A DNA stretch of 64,000 bases from Vibrio bathopelagicus (GCF_014879975.1 NZ_CP062500.1:2852001-2916000), one strand, 5' to 3'. Shown: positions 9,599-19,164, counted from the first letter of the stretch. Numbers and translations are program-made. The notes: generated from the sequence alone by a model not told the origin.

Positions 9599-10048
9599 TT
9601 AATCCTCTAATTTAGCGATTTCTTCGCCAAACTCTCGAATGTCTTCAAAGCTGCGGTAAACAGAGGCGAAACGGATATACGCCACTTTGTCCAATTCTTT
9701 CAATTGGCCCATGACAAGATTACCAATCATCTCGCTTGATACTTCACGCTCACCAGTTGCACGGAGTTGTGACTTAATCGTACTGATTGCAAGTTCAATG
9801 GCATCAGCACTCACTGGGCGTTTTTCTAGGGCGCGCTGTACGCCACCCACCATTTTATCTTCATTAAATGGTTCGCGGTTTCCATTCGACTTTATGACTT
9901 TAGGCATCACAAGTTCTGCCGATTCGAACGTAGTAAAACGTTCACTACATGCAAGGCATTGACGGCGGCGACGAACCTGATGGCCATCGGCTACCAGTCT
10001 TGAATCGATTACTTTAGTGTCGTTCTCTGAACAAAAAGGACAATGCAT
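9599..10048 (-). CDS. nrdR: Ribonucleotide reductase regulator NrdR
   Basis: Zinc-ribbon and ATP-cone repressor that binds NrdR boxes upstream of ribonucleotide reductase genes and responds to dNTP/ATP balance. The zinc ribbon is visible as MHCPFC near the start and CLACSERF about thirty residues later. The ATP-cone domain starts at [16 protein letters not shown]. The 149 residues are the usual length. It is the first gene of the nrdR-ribD transcript, an arrangement conserved in gammaproteobacteria. The upstream gap to proA contains the proA terminator. Confidence 0.96.
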   Translation of the reverse strand: MHCPFCSENDTKVIDSRLVADGHQVRRRRQCLACSERFTTFESAELVMPKVIKSNGNREPFNEDKMVGGVQRALEKRPVSADAIELAISTIKSQLRATGEREVSSEMIGNLVMGQLKELDKVAYIRFASVYRSFEDIREFGEEIAKLED

Positions 10049-10102
10049 ATCACCTCCAAATAATTGAATATCAGTGTAACGGAATTGCCAAACGTTAGGA
10101 AA

Positions 10103-10129
10103 GAAAAAGGGCCAATTAAGGCCCTTTTG
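10103..10129 (-). terminator. Terminator after proA
   Basis: AAAAGGGCC-TTAATT-GGCCCTTTTTC on the minus strand: nine or more perfect pairs and a T-rich tail. It lies between the proA stop and the nrdR start and isolates the two transcripts. Confidence 0.85.
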
Positions 10130-10202
10130 TGTGGTGATTCATTGATTATTGCTACGCGATAGCAATTTCTAAATGAGCTGAGGAGGAAAATTAACGTGAA
10201 CG

Positions 10203-11453
10203 TTAACCTCGAACTAAATAGTTCGCTTTGCCCACCCATTTGTAGCTAGTTAGCTCTTCTAAGCCCATAGGACCACGAGCGTGCAGTTTCTGAGTAGAGA
10301 CTGCGACTTCAGCGCCTAAACCAAACTGTGCGCCATCAGTAAAGCGAGTTGATGCATTAACGTAAACCGCCGCAGAACCGACTGAGTTAATAAAGCGCTC
10401 AGAGCTCTCTAGGCTGTTGGTCATGATCGCATCGGAATGACTCGCGTTGTGTACTCGCATGTGATCAATCGCTTCTGCAACATCAGCAACTACTTTTACG
10501 CCTAGCGTGTAGCTTAGCCATTCAGTGTCAAAGTCGCCTTCAACCGCATCACGTTGGTCTTCAAAACCCGCTAGCAGCGATTTTGCACTAGCATCGGCAA
10601 CCAAGGTTACTTTGCCCGCTAAGCGCTGTGTTAGCTTAGCAAGGAAAGCTTCAGCAACAACTTCATGCACTAGCAGCGTATCCAATGAGTTACATGCTGA
10701 TGGACGTTGGACTTTCGAGTTTTCAACCACATCCACAGATTTCTCAAGGTCAGCGCTCTCATCAACAAAGATATGGCTGATACCGAAACCCCCGATGATC
10801 ACTGGAATAGTGCTGTTCTCTTTACACATTTTGTGCAAACCAGCGCCACCACGAGGAATGATCATATCTACGTAGTCATCCAACTTAAGCAGTTGAGAGA
10901 CTAATTCACGATCGGGTTTCTCAATGTACTGAACTGAAGCTGCAGGAAGTTCCGCTTTCTCTAATGCAGACTGGATAACTTTAACCAGTTCCATGTTTGA
11001 GAAGAATGTCTCTTTGCCGCCACGTAGGATACTTGCGTTACCGGTTTTCAGACACAGTGCCGCGATATCGATCGTTACGTTCGGACGCGCTTCATAGATA
11101 ACGCCAACCACGCCAAGTGGCACGCGACGACGAGACAGTGACATACCGTTTTCCAGTACCTTGCTGTCGATTTCGCTGCCTACAGGATCGTTCAGGCTAA
11201 TGACATTACGAACGTCGTTAGCGATACCCGTTAAGCGCTCTTCATTCAGAAGTAGACGGTCAAGCAATGCGTCAGTTAAACCCGCTTCACGACCAAGTTC
11301 GATATCTTTCGCATTCGCTTCTAGAATCGTTGCTGCATTTGCTTCTAGCTCATCAGCGATGATCGCCAATGCTTTGTTCTTTTGCGCCGTTGATGCGGTC
11401 GCTAGGTGGAAAGCAGCGTCTTTTGCTGCGATACCCATATTAGTTAAATCCAC
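10203..11453 (-). CDS. proA: Gamma-glutamyl phosphate reductase
   Basis: NADPH-dependent reduction of gamma-glutamyl phosphate to glutamate semialdehyde in proline synthesis. It is an aldehyde-dehydrogenase-superfamily protein of 416 residues (E. coli 417). The signature region has the catalytic cysteine in [31 protein letters not shown] and [12 protein letters not shown] match the N-terminal nucleotide-binding half, and [20 protein letters not shown] the C-terminus. It follows proB by 66 bases with a small hairpin between them. Confidence 0.96.
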   Translation of the reverse strand: MDLTNMGIAAKDAAFHLATASTAQKNKALAIIADELEANAATILEANAKDIELGREAGLTDALLDRLLLNEERLTGIANDVRNVISLNDPVGSEIDSKVLENGMSLSRRRVPLGVVGVIYEARPNVTIDIAALCLKTGNASILRGGKETFFSNMELVKVIQSALEKAELPAASVQYIEKPDRELVSQLLKLDDYVDMIIPRGGAGLHKMCKENSTIPVIIGGFGISHIFVDESADLEKSVDVVENSKVQRPSACNSLDTLLVHEVVAEAFLAKLTQRLAGKVTLVADASAKSLLAGFEDQRDAVEGDFDTEWLSYTLGVKVVADVAEAIDHMRVHNASHSDAIMTNSLESSERFINSVGSAAVYVNASTRFTDGAQFGLGAEVAVSTQKLHARGPMGLEELTSYKWVGKANYLVRG

Positions 11454-11488
11454 GTTTAACTCTCCCTAAATTCTATCTATCTTTGGAT

Positions 11489-11510
11489 GTAAAAAGGCGA
11501 TTCGCCTTAT
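11489..11510 (-). terminator. Short terminator-like hairpin between proB and proA
   Basis: On the minus strand AAGGCG-AAT-CGCCTT is followed by TTTT. The stem is only six or seven pairs but GC-rich and has a T-run. It lies inside the proB-proA transcript, so it could attenuate proA or stabilise the proB 3' end. Confidence 0.5.
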
Positions 11511-11519
11511 CATCACTTG

Positions 11520-12659
11520 CTAATCTTGAATCACAACGAGGTCGTCACGGTGAATAACTTCTGAACCGTAATCGTAACCAAGGATGTCGCCAATATCTTT
11601 ACTGTGCTTGCCTGCTATTTTTGCTAGGTCTTGGCTTGAGTAGCTAGCGATACCACGCGCTACTACTTTGCCTTTGCTGTCTGTGACTTGGGTTACTTCA
11701 CCACGAGAGAACTCGCCTTTAACTCGAACCACCCCTTTTGCCAACAAGCTACTGCCTTTGGTGTTAACGGCATTCACCGCACCATCGTCAACCACGATGT
11801 CACCAGCAGAAGCTGGGCCTGCTAAAATCCAACGTTTACGGTTTTCCAAAGCTTCTGCTAAAGGCAAGAAACGTGTGCCTTGTGGATTATCACTCAATGA
11901 GTCAAACACCACATTCTCAGCACTGCCCGCTGCAATAATCACTTCAATACCAGCACGACGAGCAATATCAGCCGCCTGCAGTTTTGTTGCCATGCCTCCG
12001 GTGCCTAACGTAGTACCACTGCCACCTGCGATCTTACGCAGTGTGTCATCAATTGTTTTTACTTCTTTGATGAGTTCAGCATTTGGATCTTTGCGAGGGT
12101 CAGCCGTAAACAAGCCTTTTTGGTCAGTTAATAGCAAAAGCTTATCAGCGCCGCATAAAATACCAACCAAGGCCGACAAGTTATCGTTGTCGCCTACTTT
12201 AATCTCGTTGGTGGCTACTGCGTCGTTTTCATTCACGACAGGAATAATATCGTGCTCAACGAGCGCGTTGATCGTGTCACGTGCATTAAGAAAACGCTCG
12301 CGATCATCGAGATCTGCACGAGTCAGTAGCATCTGGCCAATTTTAAGGCCATAGATAGCAAACAAAGACTCCCAAACTTGAATCAATTGACTTTGCCCAA
12401 CTGCCGCAAGCAATTGTTTGCTCGCCATCGAGTTGGGAAGTGCGGGGTAACCAAGGTGCTCACGTCCTGCTGCAATTGCACCAGACGAAACCATAACCAC
12501 AGAGTGGCCTTGTTTTTTTAATTCAGCACATTGACGAACCAGCTCAACCATGTGAGCGCGGTCTAATGCCAATGTTCCACCAGTTAAGACACTGGTACCC
12601 AGTTTAACAACAACAGTTTTACGCTGTGTTGTTGTCCCGCTTTGATGATTTATTGTCAT
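11520..12659 (-). CDS. proB: Glutamate 5-kinase
   Basis: Phosphorylates glutamate, the proline-feedback-inhibited first step of proline synthesis. The amino-acid-kinase domain starts [14 protein letters not shown] and includes [14 protein letters not shown] and [22 protein letters not shown]-terminal PUA domain follows from about residue 280 ([19 protein letters not shown]). The open frame extends to 12704, but the ATG at 12659 ([12 protein letters not shown]) fits the family, giving 379 residues versus 367 in E. coli. The longer version would add a hydrophobic tail of no family precedent. Confidence 0.95.
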   Translation of the reverse strand: MTINHQSGTTTQRKTVVVKLGTSVLTGGTLALDRAHMVELVRQCAELKKQGHSVVMVSSGAIAAGREHLGYPALPNSMASKQLLAAVGQSQLIQVWESLFAIYGLKIGQMLLTRADLDDRERFLNARDTINALVEHDIIPVVNENDAVATNEIKVGDNDNLSALVGILCGADKLLLLTDQKGLFTADPRKDPNAELIKEVKTIDDTLRKIAGGSGTTLGTGGMATKLQAADIARRAGIEVIIAAGSAENVVFDSLSDNPQGTRFLPLAEALENRKRWILAGPASAGDIVVDDGAVNAVNTKGSSLLAKGVVRVKGEFSRGEVTQVTDSKGKVVARGIASYSSQDLAKIAGKHSKDIGDILGYDYGSEVIHRDDLVVIQD

Positions 12660-12724
12660 GAAGTCTTTTATGGATAAAACAAATAAGAGGTGATGTTTTA
12701 GCAATCAACAAGAGAATTCACAAG

Positions 12725-12753
12725 TAGAAAAGGTGCGAAATCGCACCTTTTTG
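12725..12753. terminator. Terminator between crl and proB
   Basis: AAAAGGTGCGA-AA-TCGCACCTTTTT, a strong near-symmetric hairpin with T-runs on both strands. It ends the crl transcript running left. On the plus strand no gene precedes it, so its role there is doubtful. Confidence 0.8.
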
Positions 12754-12780
12754 CTTTATAGAGAAGAGTAACCTTTAAAA

Positions 12781-13170
12781 TCAGACGAATTCGACAGACT
12801 CTTCGTCTAACTGAACGCTGATTTCAAATTTCTTTTGAAGTTCATCAATCAGCTTTTGGTGAAAGGCTTCCTGAGTTCGAGAGACCTCAGCCACCGCCTT
12901 TTTCGGTAATGGTAAAGGATCCCAGTTACCATCGATATTATATTTACCCGTGTTGTATTTCGCCGAAAATCCTTCTTCCGACTTATCCAACTCAAGCCAC
13001 CATCCCCAGAACTCACGCTCTTCTGGTGACTTTTTATCGTTCACACACACCGACAAACAATCAAAAATGTAGTGGCCTTCTTCTGATTGTGGCTCTCTTA
13101 GATAAGGACCAATAGCCTTTAAAACATTTAACAAGCGGTAATGAGTGGGTTGTTGTGTCACTTCTGACAT
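12781..13170 (-). CDS. crl: Sigma factor-binding protein Crl
   Basis: Small activator that binds sigma-S and favours its association with core RNA polymerase, boosting the stationary-phase regulon. The 129-residue protein has the family's conserved core, including [30 protein letters not shown] and EAFHQKL. It sits between proB and frsA, the same neighbourhood as in enterobacteria (crl, frsA, gpt and proBA cluster in E. coli). The start ATG at 13170 is preceded by a GGAGATT stretch. Confidence 0.93.
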   Translation of the reverse strand: MSEVTQQPTHYRLLNVLKAIGPYLREPQSEEGHYIFDCLSVCVNDKKSPEEREFWGWWLELDKSEEGFSAKYNTGKYNIDGNWDPLPLPKKAVAEVSRTQEAFHQKLIDELQKKFEISVQLDEESVEFV

Positions 13171-13315
13171 ATTGAATCTCCATTTTCAATGTTAAGAATG
13201 ACGTTACTCAGATTTTAAGCAAAAGACTAAAACAGCCTTTGGTTTTATAAATTATTACTGAGTATCAGGTACTTAGTTTGTACACTTTTCATGCTTAACT
13301 AATTTAGGAGAAATG

Positions 13316-14569
13316 TCATCTAAATAATTCATCCTCAAGCCACTTTATCGCTAATTCGAGGGATTGCTCATACCCCTGTGTAATTGATTTAGTTTTGATT
13401 TTCTTCGCTTTGCCGTAATCACTGTAAATAGCAACCAGTTGATTATCCAGATGCGGTGAAACAGGGTCACCTTCCAAAGCCAATGCCAAGATAGGAACAC
13501 TCGTTTTACTGTTAGCCAGCAAACCTTGCACCTTCAATGACCAAGCCATCAGCTGCCCAGAAAGGCTATTGATATCCACCGCACCTTTGCCAAGGCGAGA
13601 AGCCAACACATCCAAATGCATCTTAGGCATCTGCTTTAGTTTGTCCGCATGAACAAAGATGTCGTGGATCGGAGCGCCAAGAGAGATACAGGCTTTGAGT
13701 TTGTGCTGCTCAAGGAAGGATAACCTCACCATCGCGTTACCACCGAATCGAAACCCAAACAGACCGACTTTATGGTGGTCTACCCATGGAATGTTAGGCA
13801 GTTCATTCAACACGGCTTGGTGCAGACAAGAAGAGTCTTCGGTCAACGGCCAGTGCGAACTGTGTCCTATCGACGGCATATCAATCGTTAGCATCGCAAT
13901 GTTTTTCGGTGCTAGGTAATCTCTAAACAAACGCCACATGTCAGTTTGCAAGCTATCTAAACCAGCACTCACGATCACGACAGGTTGTGGTTTGTCTGTT
14001 TTGGTTAGGTGTAGGTTCGCCTTTATCTTTTTGTTTTGATATGGCACTTCGATTTGTTTGACGATCAATTTGGTGTGTTTGATCGCTTCAGAATACGCCG
14101 CGTTCGCTAATACCTGTGCCTGAGCAGCAAGGTTATCGTTCTTTAGATGTGGGTAGCCCGCAATGCTAAAGCACAAAGAGGCAGAAAATAGCTCTTCAGC
14201 CATCTCTTCACCACTCTTCTCATTAGAACGATTTTGATGCTGCATACCCAGCTTAGTCCACTCGTATGCCCAGTTACCACTGCGGTAGCCCATCACGGTA
14301 TCTAACCACTCATCGGTGGTACGAGAATTATCGGATGAGGCGATGCGAGCCAATACCGCTTCTTGCTCTATCGGGTTTACGCCTTGCCATACCCATTGAA
14401 GACGTCTTAGGTTTCGATACCAAGATGAGTTCTGCTCTTCACGCTTTTTATCCAACAGTTCTTCTGAACTTGGCATGTAACGCGTGAGCATTGAGGTCTC
14501 TTTGGCCTGCTTGTGTTTTACAAACAAGGTTTCCGAAAGGTTCGAGCTCGTTTCTTCTGATTCAGACAT
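13316..14569 (-). CDS. frsA: Esterase FrsA (fermentation/respiration switch protein)
   Basis: Alpha/beta-hydrolase-fold protein known to bind dephosphorylated EIIA-Glc and to shift metabolism toward fermentation. Family hallmarks are NLSETLFVKHKQ at the start, YRSGNWAYEW, AYPHLKNDNLAAQAQ, and the VDHHKVGLFGFRFGGN nucleophile region followed by LDVLASRLGKG. The frame opens at 14635, inside the gpt terminator. The ATG at 14569 (MSESEETSS) is preferred because it lies downstream of that hairpin and matches family starts, though its ribosome site is weak. That gives 417 residues, against 414 in E. coli. Confidence 0.93.
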   Translation of the reverse strand: MSESEETSSNLSETLFVKHKQAKETSMLTRYMPSSEELLDKKREEQNSSWYRNLRRLQWVWQGVNPIEQEAVLARIASSDNSRTTDEWLDTVMGYRSGNWAYEWTKLGMQHQNRSNEKSGEEMAEELFSASLCFSIAGYPHLKNDNLAAQAQVLANAAYSEAIKHTKLIVKQIEVPYQNKKIKANLHLTKTDKPQPVVIVSAGLDSLQTDMWRLFRDYLAPKNIAMLTIDMPSIGHSSHWPLTEDSSCLHQAVLNELPNIPWVDHHKVGLFGFRFGGNAMVRLSFLEQHKLKACISLGAPIHDIFVHADKLKQMPKMHLDVLASRLGKGAVDINSLSGQLMAWSLKVQGLLANSKTSVPILALALEGDPVSPHLDNQLVAIYSDYGKAKKIKTKSITQGYEQSLELAIKWLEDELFR

Positions 14570-14611
14570 TGGGATACTTAATAAGAAATGGTTGTTACTA
14601 ATCATATAAAA

Positions 14612-14638
14612 AAAAATGACCCTATAAAGGGTCATTTC
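14612..14638 (-). terminator. Terminator after gpt
   Basis: On the minus strand AAATGACCC-TTTATA-GGGTCATTT is followed by a run of eight or more T. It separates gpt from frsA. Confidence 0.85.
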
Positions 14639-14658
14639 TCAAAAAACTAAGTTTACGC

Positions 14659-15123
14659 TTATTTTGACTTGCGATTTACCGGCTCAACGAAGCTTAGGCT
14701 AGTATCCCAAGGTTGCTCAATCCATGTGTCTTGAGCGATATCAACGATGTATTCATCTAACAAATCTGCGCCAGATGGTTTTGCACATACAGCGATCAGT
14801 TTCGCTTTAGGGTACATTTCGCGAAGCTTGCGTGCAGTGTCACCACTATCAACAAGATCTTCAACAATTAGGAAACCTTCGCCGTCACCTTCTGGTGCTT
14901 TAACGACTGTCATATCACGTTGATGATCGTGGTCGTAGCTAGAAATACAAATCGTATCTACGTGACGAATACCTAGCTCACGAGCCAAGATTGCACCAGG
15001 AACCAAACCACCACGGCTTACTGCCCAGATACCTTTCCACTGTTCTGCTGGCATTTGCTTTTCAGCTAGTTGACGGCAGTAAGTCTGCATGTTGTCCCAA
15101 GTGATAACGAATTTGTTGCTCAT
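14659..15123 (-). CDS. gpt: Xanthine (xanthine-guanine) phosphoribosyltransferase
   Basis: Salvages xanthine, guanine and to a lesser degree hypoxanthine by transfer of phosphoribose from PRPP. The PRPP-binding motif [11 protein letters not shown] is intact, with the [16 protein letters not shown] loop near the N-terminus. Its 154 residues are two more than E. coli Gpt. The gene follows the NCS2 purine permease by about 85 bases on the same strand, so uptake and salvage may be co-expressed. Confidence 0.94.
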   Translation of the reverse strand: MSNKFVITWDNMQTYCRQLAEKQMPAEQWKGIWAVSRGGLVPGAILARELGIRHVDTICISSYDHDHQRDMTVVKAPEGDGEGFLIVEDLVDSGDTARKLREMYPKAKLIAVCAKPSGADLLDEYIVDIAQDTWIEQPWDTSLSFVEPVNRKSK

Positions 15124-15155
15124 AGTATAAAACCTAATAATTTTGTCATGTTATT

Positions 15156-15180
15156 AGAGGCTATGCCTTACATAGCCTCT
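15156..15180 (-). terminator. Hairpin between the NCS2 permease and gpt
   Basis: AGAGGCTATG-CCTTA-CATAGCCTCT, a perfect ten-pair stem. It lacks a good T-run on either strand, so it may be a weak terminator, a processing site or a 3' stabiliser. Confidence 0.5.
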
Positions 15181-15207
15181 TCAGCGATTAAGCAGAAATC
15201 TAGACGA

Positions 15208-16497
15208 TTAAGCGAAAATGTATTTAAGAATAAAGATAACCGACATTACCCACACAGCAGGTGAAACGTCGCGACCTTTACCACTTAGCAGCTTAATTGC
15301 GGCGTAAGCGATGAAACCTAGTGAGATACCCTCAGCGATAGAGTACGTCAGCGGCATAAGCAGACATGTTACCACGACTGGTGCAGCTTCCGTAAGATCA
15401 CGCCAATCAATGCCAACTAAGCCAGACATCATCAGAATTGCTACATAGAAAAGTGCACCTGATGTTGCGTAAGCCGGAATCATACCTGCTAGTGGCGAGA
15501 AGAAAAGAGCCAGTAGGAATAAGATACCGACCACAACCGCAGTTAGACCGGTACGACCGCCTTCAGCAACACCCGCAACACTCTCAACGTAAGATGTCGT
15601 GTTTGATGTACCTAGCAATGCACCGATAGACGTTGCTGTAGAGTCAGCAAGCAGTGCTTTATTTAGACGAGGAAGTTTACCGTCTTCTTTGATTAGGTTT
15701 GCTTTCGTAGCAACACCAACCAGAGTACCCGCTGTATCGAACAAATCGACGAACAAGAATGCGAATACCACTGAAATCATACCGATTTCAAATACAGCAG
15801 AGAAATCAAGCTGCATGAATGTAGGTGCAAGGCTTGGTGGTGTAGACATGATGCCGCCGTATTGAACGTCACCAATAATAATACCAAGAGCCGTGATTGC
15901 TAGAATCGCAATCATTACTGCGCCTTTCACACCACGGTGAACAAGAGCAATCGTAAGGAAGAAGCCTAGTGAACCTAAGATGGGTGCAATAGCGGTAATG
16001 TCACCCAATGTAACTTTAGTCGCAGGGTTAGAAACAACGATGCCAGCATTACTAAGAGCAATAAATGCTAGGAAAAGGCCGATACCCGCAGAGATACCAA
16101 CACGCAGAGACATAGGAATCGAGTTGATAATCCATTCACGGATCTTAAAGATACTTAAGAAAATGAAGATTACGCCTGATACGAAAACCGCTGCCAGAGC
16201 AACTTGCCACGTATAACCCATCCCCATAACAACTGCATAGGTAAAGAATGCGTTCAAACCCATACCTGGTGCTTGAGCGATTGGGTAGTTAGCAACAAAG
16301 CCCATGATGAAACAGCCAATAGCAGCCGCTAAACAGGTTGCTACAAATACAGCGCCATGGTCCATACCAGCATCAGCTAGAATCATTGGGTTTACAAAAA
16401 TGATGTAAGCCATTGTTAGGAAGGTTGTTAGACCTGCGATGATTTCAGTGCGCACATTGGTGCCGTTTTCACTGAGTTTGAATAGCTTTTCGAACAT
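15208..16497 (-). CDS. NCS2-family adenine permease (AdeP/AdeQ-like)
   Basis: Proton-coupled nucleobase permease of the AzgA branch, 429 residues with about 12 to 14 hydrophobic segments in the inner membrane. The start ENGTNVRTEIIAGLTTFLTM, then APGMGLNAFF, VDLFDTAGTLVGV and SNTTSYVESVAGVAEGGRTG closely resemble E. coli AdeP and AdeQ, more than the guanine/hypoxanthine GhxP type. Adenine is therefore the best substrate guess. An adenine-deaminase-type enzyme lies 5 kb away and gpt is adjacent, consistent with purine salvage. A PurR-like half operator lies about 30 bases upstream. Confidence 0.85.
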   Translation of the reverse strand: MFEKLFKLSENGTNVRTEIIAGLTTFLTMAYIIFVNPMILADAGMDHGAVFVATCLAAAIGCFIMGFVANYPIAQAPGMGLNAFFTYAVVMGMGYTWQVALAAVFVSGVIFIFLSIFKIREWIINSIPMSLRVGISAGIGLFLAFIALSNAGIVVSNPATKVTLGDITAIAPILGSLGFFLTIALVHRGVKGAVMIAILAITALGIIIGDVQYGGIMSTPPSLAPTFMQLDFSAVFEIGMISVVFAFLFVDLFDTAGTLVGVATKANLIKEDGKLPRLNKALLADSTATSIGALLGTSNTTSYVESVAGVAEGGRTGLTAVVVGILFLLALFFSPLAGMIPAYATSGALFYVAILMMSGLVGIDWRDLTEAAPVVVTCLLMPLTYSIAEGISLGFIAYAAIKLLSGKGRDVSPAVWVMSVIFILKYIFA

Positions 16498-16519
16498 TAT
16501 CGAATCCTATAAGGGTAAA

Positions 16520-16535
16520 AAGTAAACGGTTGCGT
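16520..16535 (-). promoter_or_regulatory. PurR-like operator candidate upstream of the NCS2 permease
   Basis: The minus strand reads ACGCAACCGTTTACTT, which matches the left part of the PurR box (ACGCAAACGTTTGCGT) but not the last four bases. It lies about 25 bases before the permease start codon. The inferred role is purine repression, with low confidence because only one half is good. Confidence 0.35.
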
Positions 16536-16894
16536 AATCGATTGGCTGTGGATTATAAAGTTATCAAATAACAAATTCCAGATAGAATTAAGGCTCTAAT
16601 CGATATTTATCAGAATGGCGTATGAAACAAAGCGATTAAAAACGTAGAGTTCAACAAGAAATAACCTTAATAAACAGTCAATTAAGATAAATAATCACGA
16701 TGAAAAATCTTGGTTACTTTTTCGACCATCGGTTATTTTGATTGAGAATCTAGCCATTAAATTCTGAATTCAAACCCACAAGAGTTGTGTATTTTTCAAC
16801 AGGATCAGTAATAAGTCGCAAATTGATATTTTGGCGTTTAAAAAACAACCGCAGAGAATGGGGTAAGTTGGTGTAGTAGGAAAAAGTAGCAGGC

Positions 16895-16926
16895 AAAAAA
16901 AACGCCACTCAAAACTGAGTGGCGGT
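16895..16926 (-). terminator. Terminator of the short leftward transcript
   Basis: On the minus strand CCGCCACTC-AGTTTT-GAGTGGCG is followed by eight T residues. It is a textbook intrinsic terminator with no annotated gene before it, which implies a short transcript entering from 16927 to about 17200. Confidence 0.85.
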
Positions 16927-17007
16927 AGAATCTGTCAACCAAAAGGGCTGTAAAAGAATTCCAATATATAGGGGTGAACAAACTGTTCAAGTCACATGCT
17001 TACGGTA

Positions 17008-17094
17008 TTAGTAACCAAAGCTTGTTGGGTATGCAAAGTTGCTAGTGTAAACAGAGCTGTTAAGCCAGAACATTGCAGATGGTAAACCTTTCAT
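17008..17094 (-). CDS. Probable 28-residue peptide, function unknown
   Basis: A short frame starting MKGLPSAMFW and ending FAYPTSFGY, 28 residues, seven of them aromatic. Support is contextual. A good Shine-Dalgarno (AAGGTGAT) lies six bases before the ATG. A possible promoter (TTGTAA, 16 bases, TATATT) lies about 110 bases upstream at 17208-17235. A strong terminator follows 80 bases after the stop. No long gene occupies this 1 kb gap. I do not recognise the sequence, and it has no clear signal peptide or membrane segment. It could be a small protein, a leader peptide or part of a dual-function RNA. Confidence 0.5.
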   Translation of the reverse strand: MKGLPSAMFWLNSSVYTSNFAYPTSFGY

Positions 17095-17207
17095 AACTAT
17101 CACCTTAATAAATCAATAAAAAACGAATTTGATTTCTCGGTTCCTTGGAGGCGATAAAACGGACTCATCCTTTGAGCATTTACTCTTCACTTCAGAAGTT
17201 GGTTATT

Positions 17208-17235
17208 AATATACCCGAAAGAAAAAAGATTACAA
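17208..17235 (-). promoter_or_regulatory. Candidate sigma-70 promoter for the 28-residue peptide
   Basis: Minus-strand TTGTAA, 16-base spacer, TATATT. Four and five of six positions match the -35 and -10 consensus. It would give a leader of about 107 bases before the short ORF. Confidence 0.4.
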
Positions 17236-17319
17236 GTATTTTTTGCTATACGTCACACTTTTAGCTAATTATGGTTATTTAAGAAACTCAATCCTGTAAT
17301 TAAATCACAAAACAGACTT

Positions 17320-17335
17320 AAACAAACGTTTGCTT
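17320..17335. promoter_or_regulatory. LacI/PurR-type palindrome between the small ORF and pepD
   Basis: AAACAAACGTTTGCTT matches the PurR consensus ACGCAAACGTTTGCGT at about 13 of 16 positions and has the CG centre of LacI-family operators. It lies about 215 bases before pepD and about 85 bases before the proposed small-ORF promoter. Which gene it controls is unclear. Confidence 0.35.
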
Positions 17336-17550
17336 ACACCATTTATAAGCATCAACGCACTTACTTGTGATCAAATGAACAAGACCGCTTTCAAAAATTG
17401 AAACATTTGACGTTTAGAAGCGCTACTCGTCAAAAGCCTCAAGTGGTATGCTGTTGCCATCAAAACAGACCCATATTTTAGATTTTTGTTCTAGATTTTT
17501 ACCCATAAGAATCATAAATATATGGTTACCAAATAAAAAAGGAGTCATCC

Positions 17551-19023
17551 GTGTCTGAATTCCATTCTGAGATCAGTAAATTATCCCCTGCCCCTATTTG
17601 GCAGTTCTTCGATAAGATTTGCTCAATCCCACATCCTTCTAAGCATGAGGAAGAGCTAGCTCAATACATTATTGCTTGGGCAACAGAGCAAGGTTTAAAT
17701 GTACGTCGCGACCCAACGGGTAACGTATTCATTACTAAACCTGCAACGCCAGGCATGGAAAACAAAAAAGGTGTTGTGCTACAAGCGCACATCGATATGG
17801 TTCCACAAAAGAACGAAGACACGGTTCACGACTTCGCTAAAGATCCTATCCAGCCATACATTGATGGTGAGTGGGTTACAGCAAAAGGCACAACACTTGG
17901 CGCTGATAACGGCATGGGTATGGCTTCTTGCCTAGCGGTTCTTGCTTCAAACGAAATCAAGCACGGCCCTATCGAAGTTCTACTCACCGTAGATGAAGAA
18001 GCAGGTATGACTGGTGCTTTCGGTCTTGAAGCCGGTTGGTTAGAAGGCGATATCCTTCTTAATACCGATTCAGAGCAAGAAGGCGAAGTGTACATGGGTT
18101 GTGCTGGCGGTATCGACGGTGCAATGACTTTCGACATCACTCGTGATGCAGTCCCTGCTGATTTCGTTACACGTAAACTTACGCTAAAGGGCCTTAAAGG
18201 CGGCCACTCTGGTTGTGATATTCACACAGGTCGTGCAAACGCAAACAAATTGCTTGCTCGTTTCCTTGCGGGCCACGCAAAAGAGCTAGACCTTCGCATC
18301 GTAGAATTCAAAGGTGGTAGCCTTCGTAACGCTATCCCTCGAGAAGGTTTCGTAACGGTGGCAATACCAGCTGCAAACCAAGATAAACTGGCTTCGCTAT
18401 ACAACTACTACACTGAACTGCTTTCAACAGAGCTAGGTAAAGTAGAAGACAGCATTGTTACTTTTAACGAAGAAACTTCTGTAGAAATGGGCGCACTGGC
18501 GTCAGCAGACCAAGCTCGCTTTATCGCGGCACTTAACGCATGTCCAAACGGCGTGATTCGTATGAGTGACGAGATTGAAGGTGTTGTTGAGACTTCTCTA
18601 AACGTTGGTGTTATCACAACGGAAGAGAACTCAATCACTGTGCTTTGCCTGATCCGTTCTTTGATCGATTCAGGTCGTAGCCAAGTAGAAAGCATGCTTC
18701 ACTCTGTTGCAGAACTCGCTGGCGCGAACATCGCGTTCTCTGGTGCTTACCCAGGTTGGAAGCCAGATGCAGATTCAGAAATCATGCATATCTTCCGCGA
18801 CATGTACGAAGGCATCTACGGTCACAAACCAAACATCATGGTTATCCATGCTGGTCTTGAGTGTGGTCTATTCAAAGAACCTTACCCGAACATGGACATG
18901 GTTTCTTTCGGCCCAACCATCAAGTTCCCTCACTCTCCAGACGAGAAAGTGAAGATCGACACAGTTGAGCTATTCTGGAACCAAATGGTTGCACTGCTTG
19001 AAGCAATCCCAGAAAAAGCCTAA
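17551..19023 (+). CDS. pepD: Aminoacyl-histidine dipeptidase (peptidase D)
   Basis: Cytosolic M20-family metallodipeptidase that cleaves Xaa-His dipeptides such as carnosine. Its 490 residues are close to E. coli PepD (485). Metal-binding motifs are AHIDMVPQ, TTLGADNGMG, VDEEAGMTGA and DSEQEGEV. The lid domain has GLKGGHSGCDIH and the C-terminus VIHAGLECGLF. The start is a GTG at 17551, eight bases after a clear AAAAAAGGAG Shine-Dalgarno. A terminator follows the gene, and the neighbour on that side converges on it. Confidence 0.95.
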   Translation: MSEFHSEISKLSPAPIWQFFDKICSIPHPSKHEEELAQYIIAWATEQGLNVRRDPTGNVFITKPATPGMENKKGVVLQAHIDMVPQKNEDTVHDFAKDPIQPYIDGEWVTAKGTTLGADNGMGMASCLAVLASNEIKHGPIEVLLTVDEEAGMTGAFGLEAGWLEGDILLNTDSEQEGEVYMGCAGGIDGAMTFDITRDAVPADFVTRKLTLKGLKGGHSGCDIHTGRANANKLLARFLAGHAKELDLRIVEFKGGSLRNAIPREGFVTVAIPAANQDKLASLYNYYTELLSTELGKVEDSIVTFNEETSVEMGALASADQARFIAALNACPNGVIRMSDEIEGVVETSLNVGVITTEENSITVLCLIRSLIDSGRSQVESMLHSVAELAGANIAFSGAYPGWKPDADSEIMHIFRDMYEGIYGHKPNIMVIHAGLECGLFKEPYPNMDMVSFGPTIKFPHSPDEKVKIDTVELFWNQMVALLEAIPEKA

Positions 19024-19104
19024 TTTGATTAGCTATGTGTTTTTCAATAGATAGTGCTTTTCAATAAATCGTGCTTTCAGTAAACACCGTTTATCGACAC
19101 AAAA

Positions 19105-19136
19105 TAAAACAGGTACTCAATGAGTACCTGTTTTTG
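19105..19136. terminator. Bidirectional terminator between pepD and the DUF3332 gene
   Basis: AAACAGGTACTCA-ATGAGTACCTGTTTTT, eleven perfect pairs with A and T runs on both flanks, placed between two convergent genes. Confidence 0.85.
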
Positions 19137-19164
19137 TATCTAAGCTTAGTAATCAAACAAATGA

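Noticed and set aside
11668..12354. 228-codon ORF antisense to proB
   Set aside because: It is a shadow of proB codon bias, rich in Ser, Thr, Pro and Ala, with no family features.
17101..17200. GGATGAGTCCG segment in the small-ORF leader considered as a ribozyme or short upstream ORF
   Set aside because: The hammerhead core is incomplete, and the only upstream ATG frame stops after four codons.
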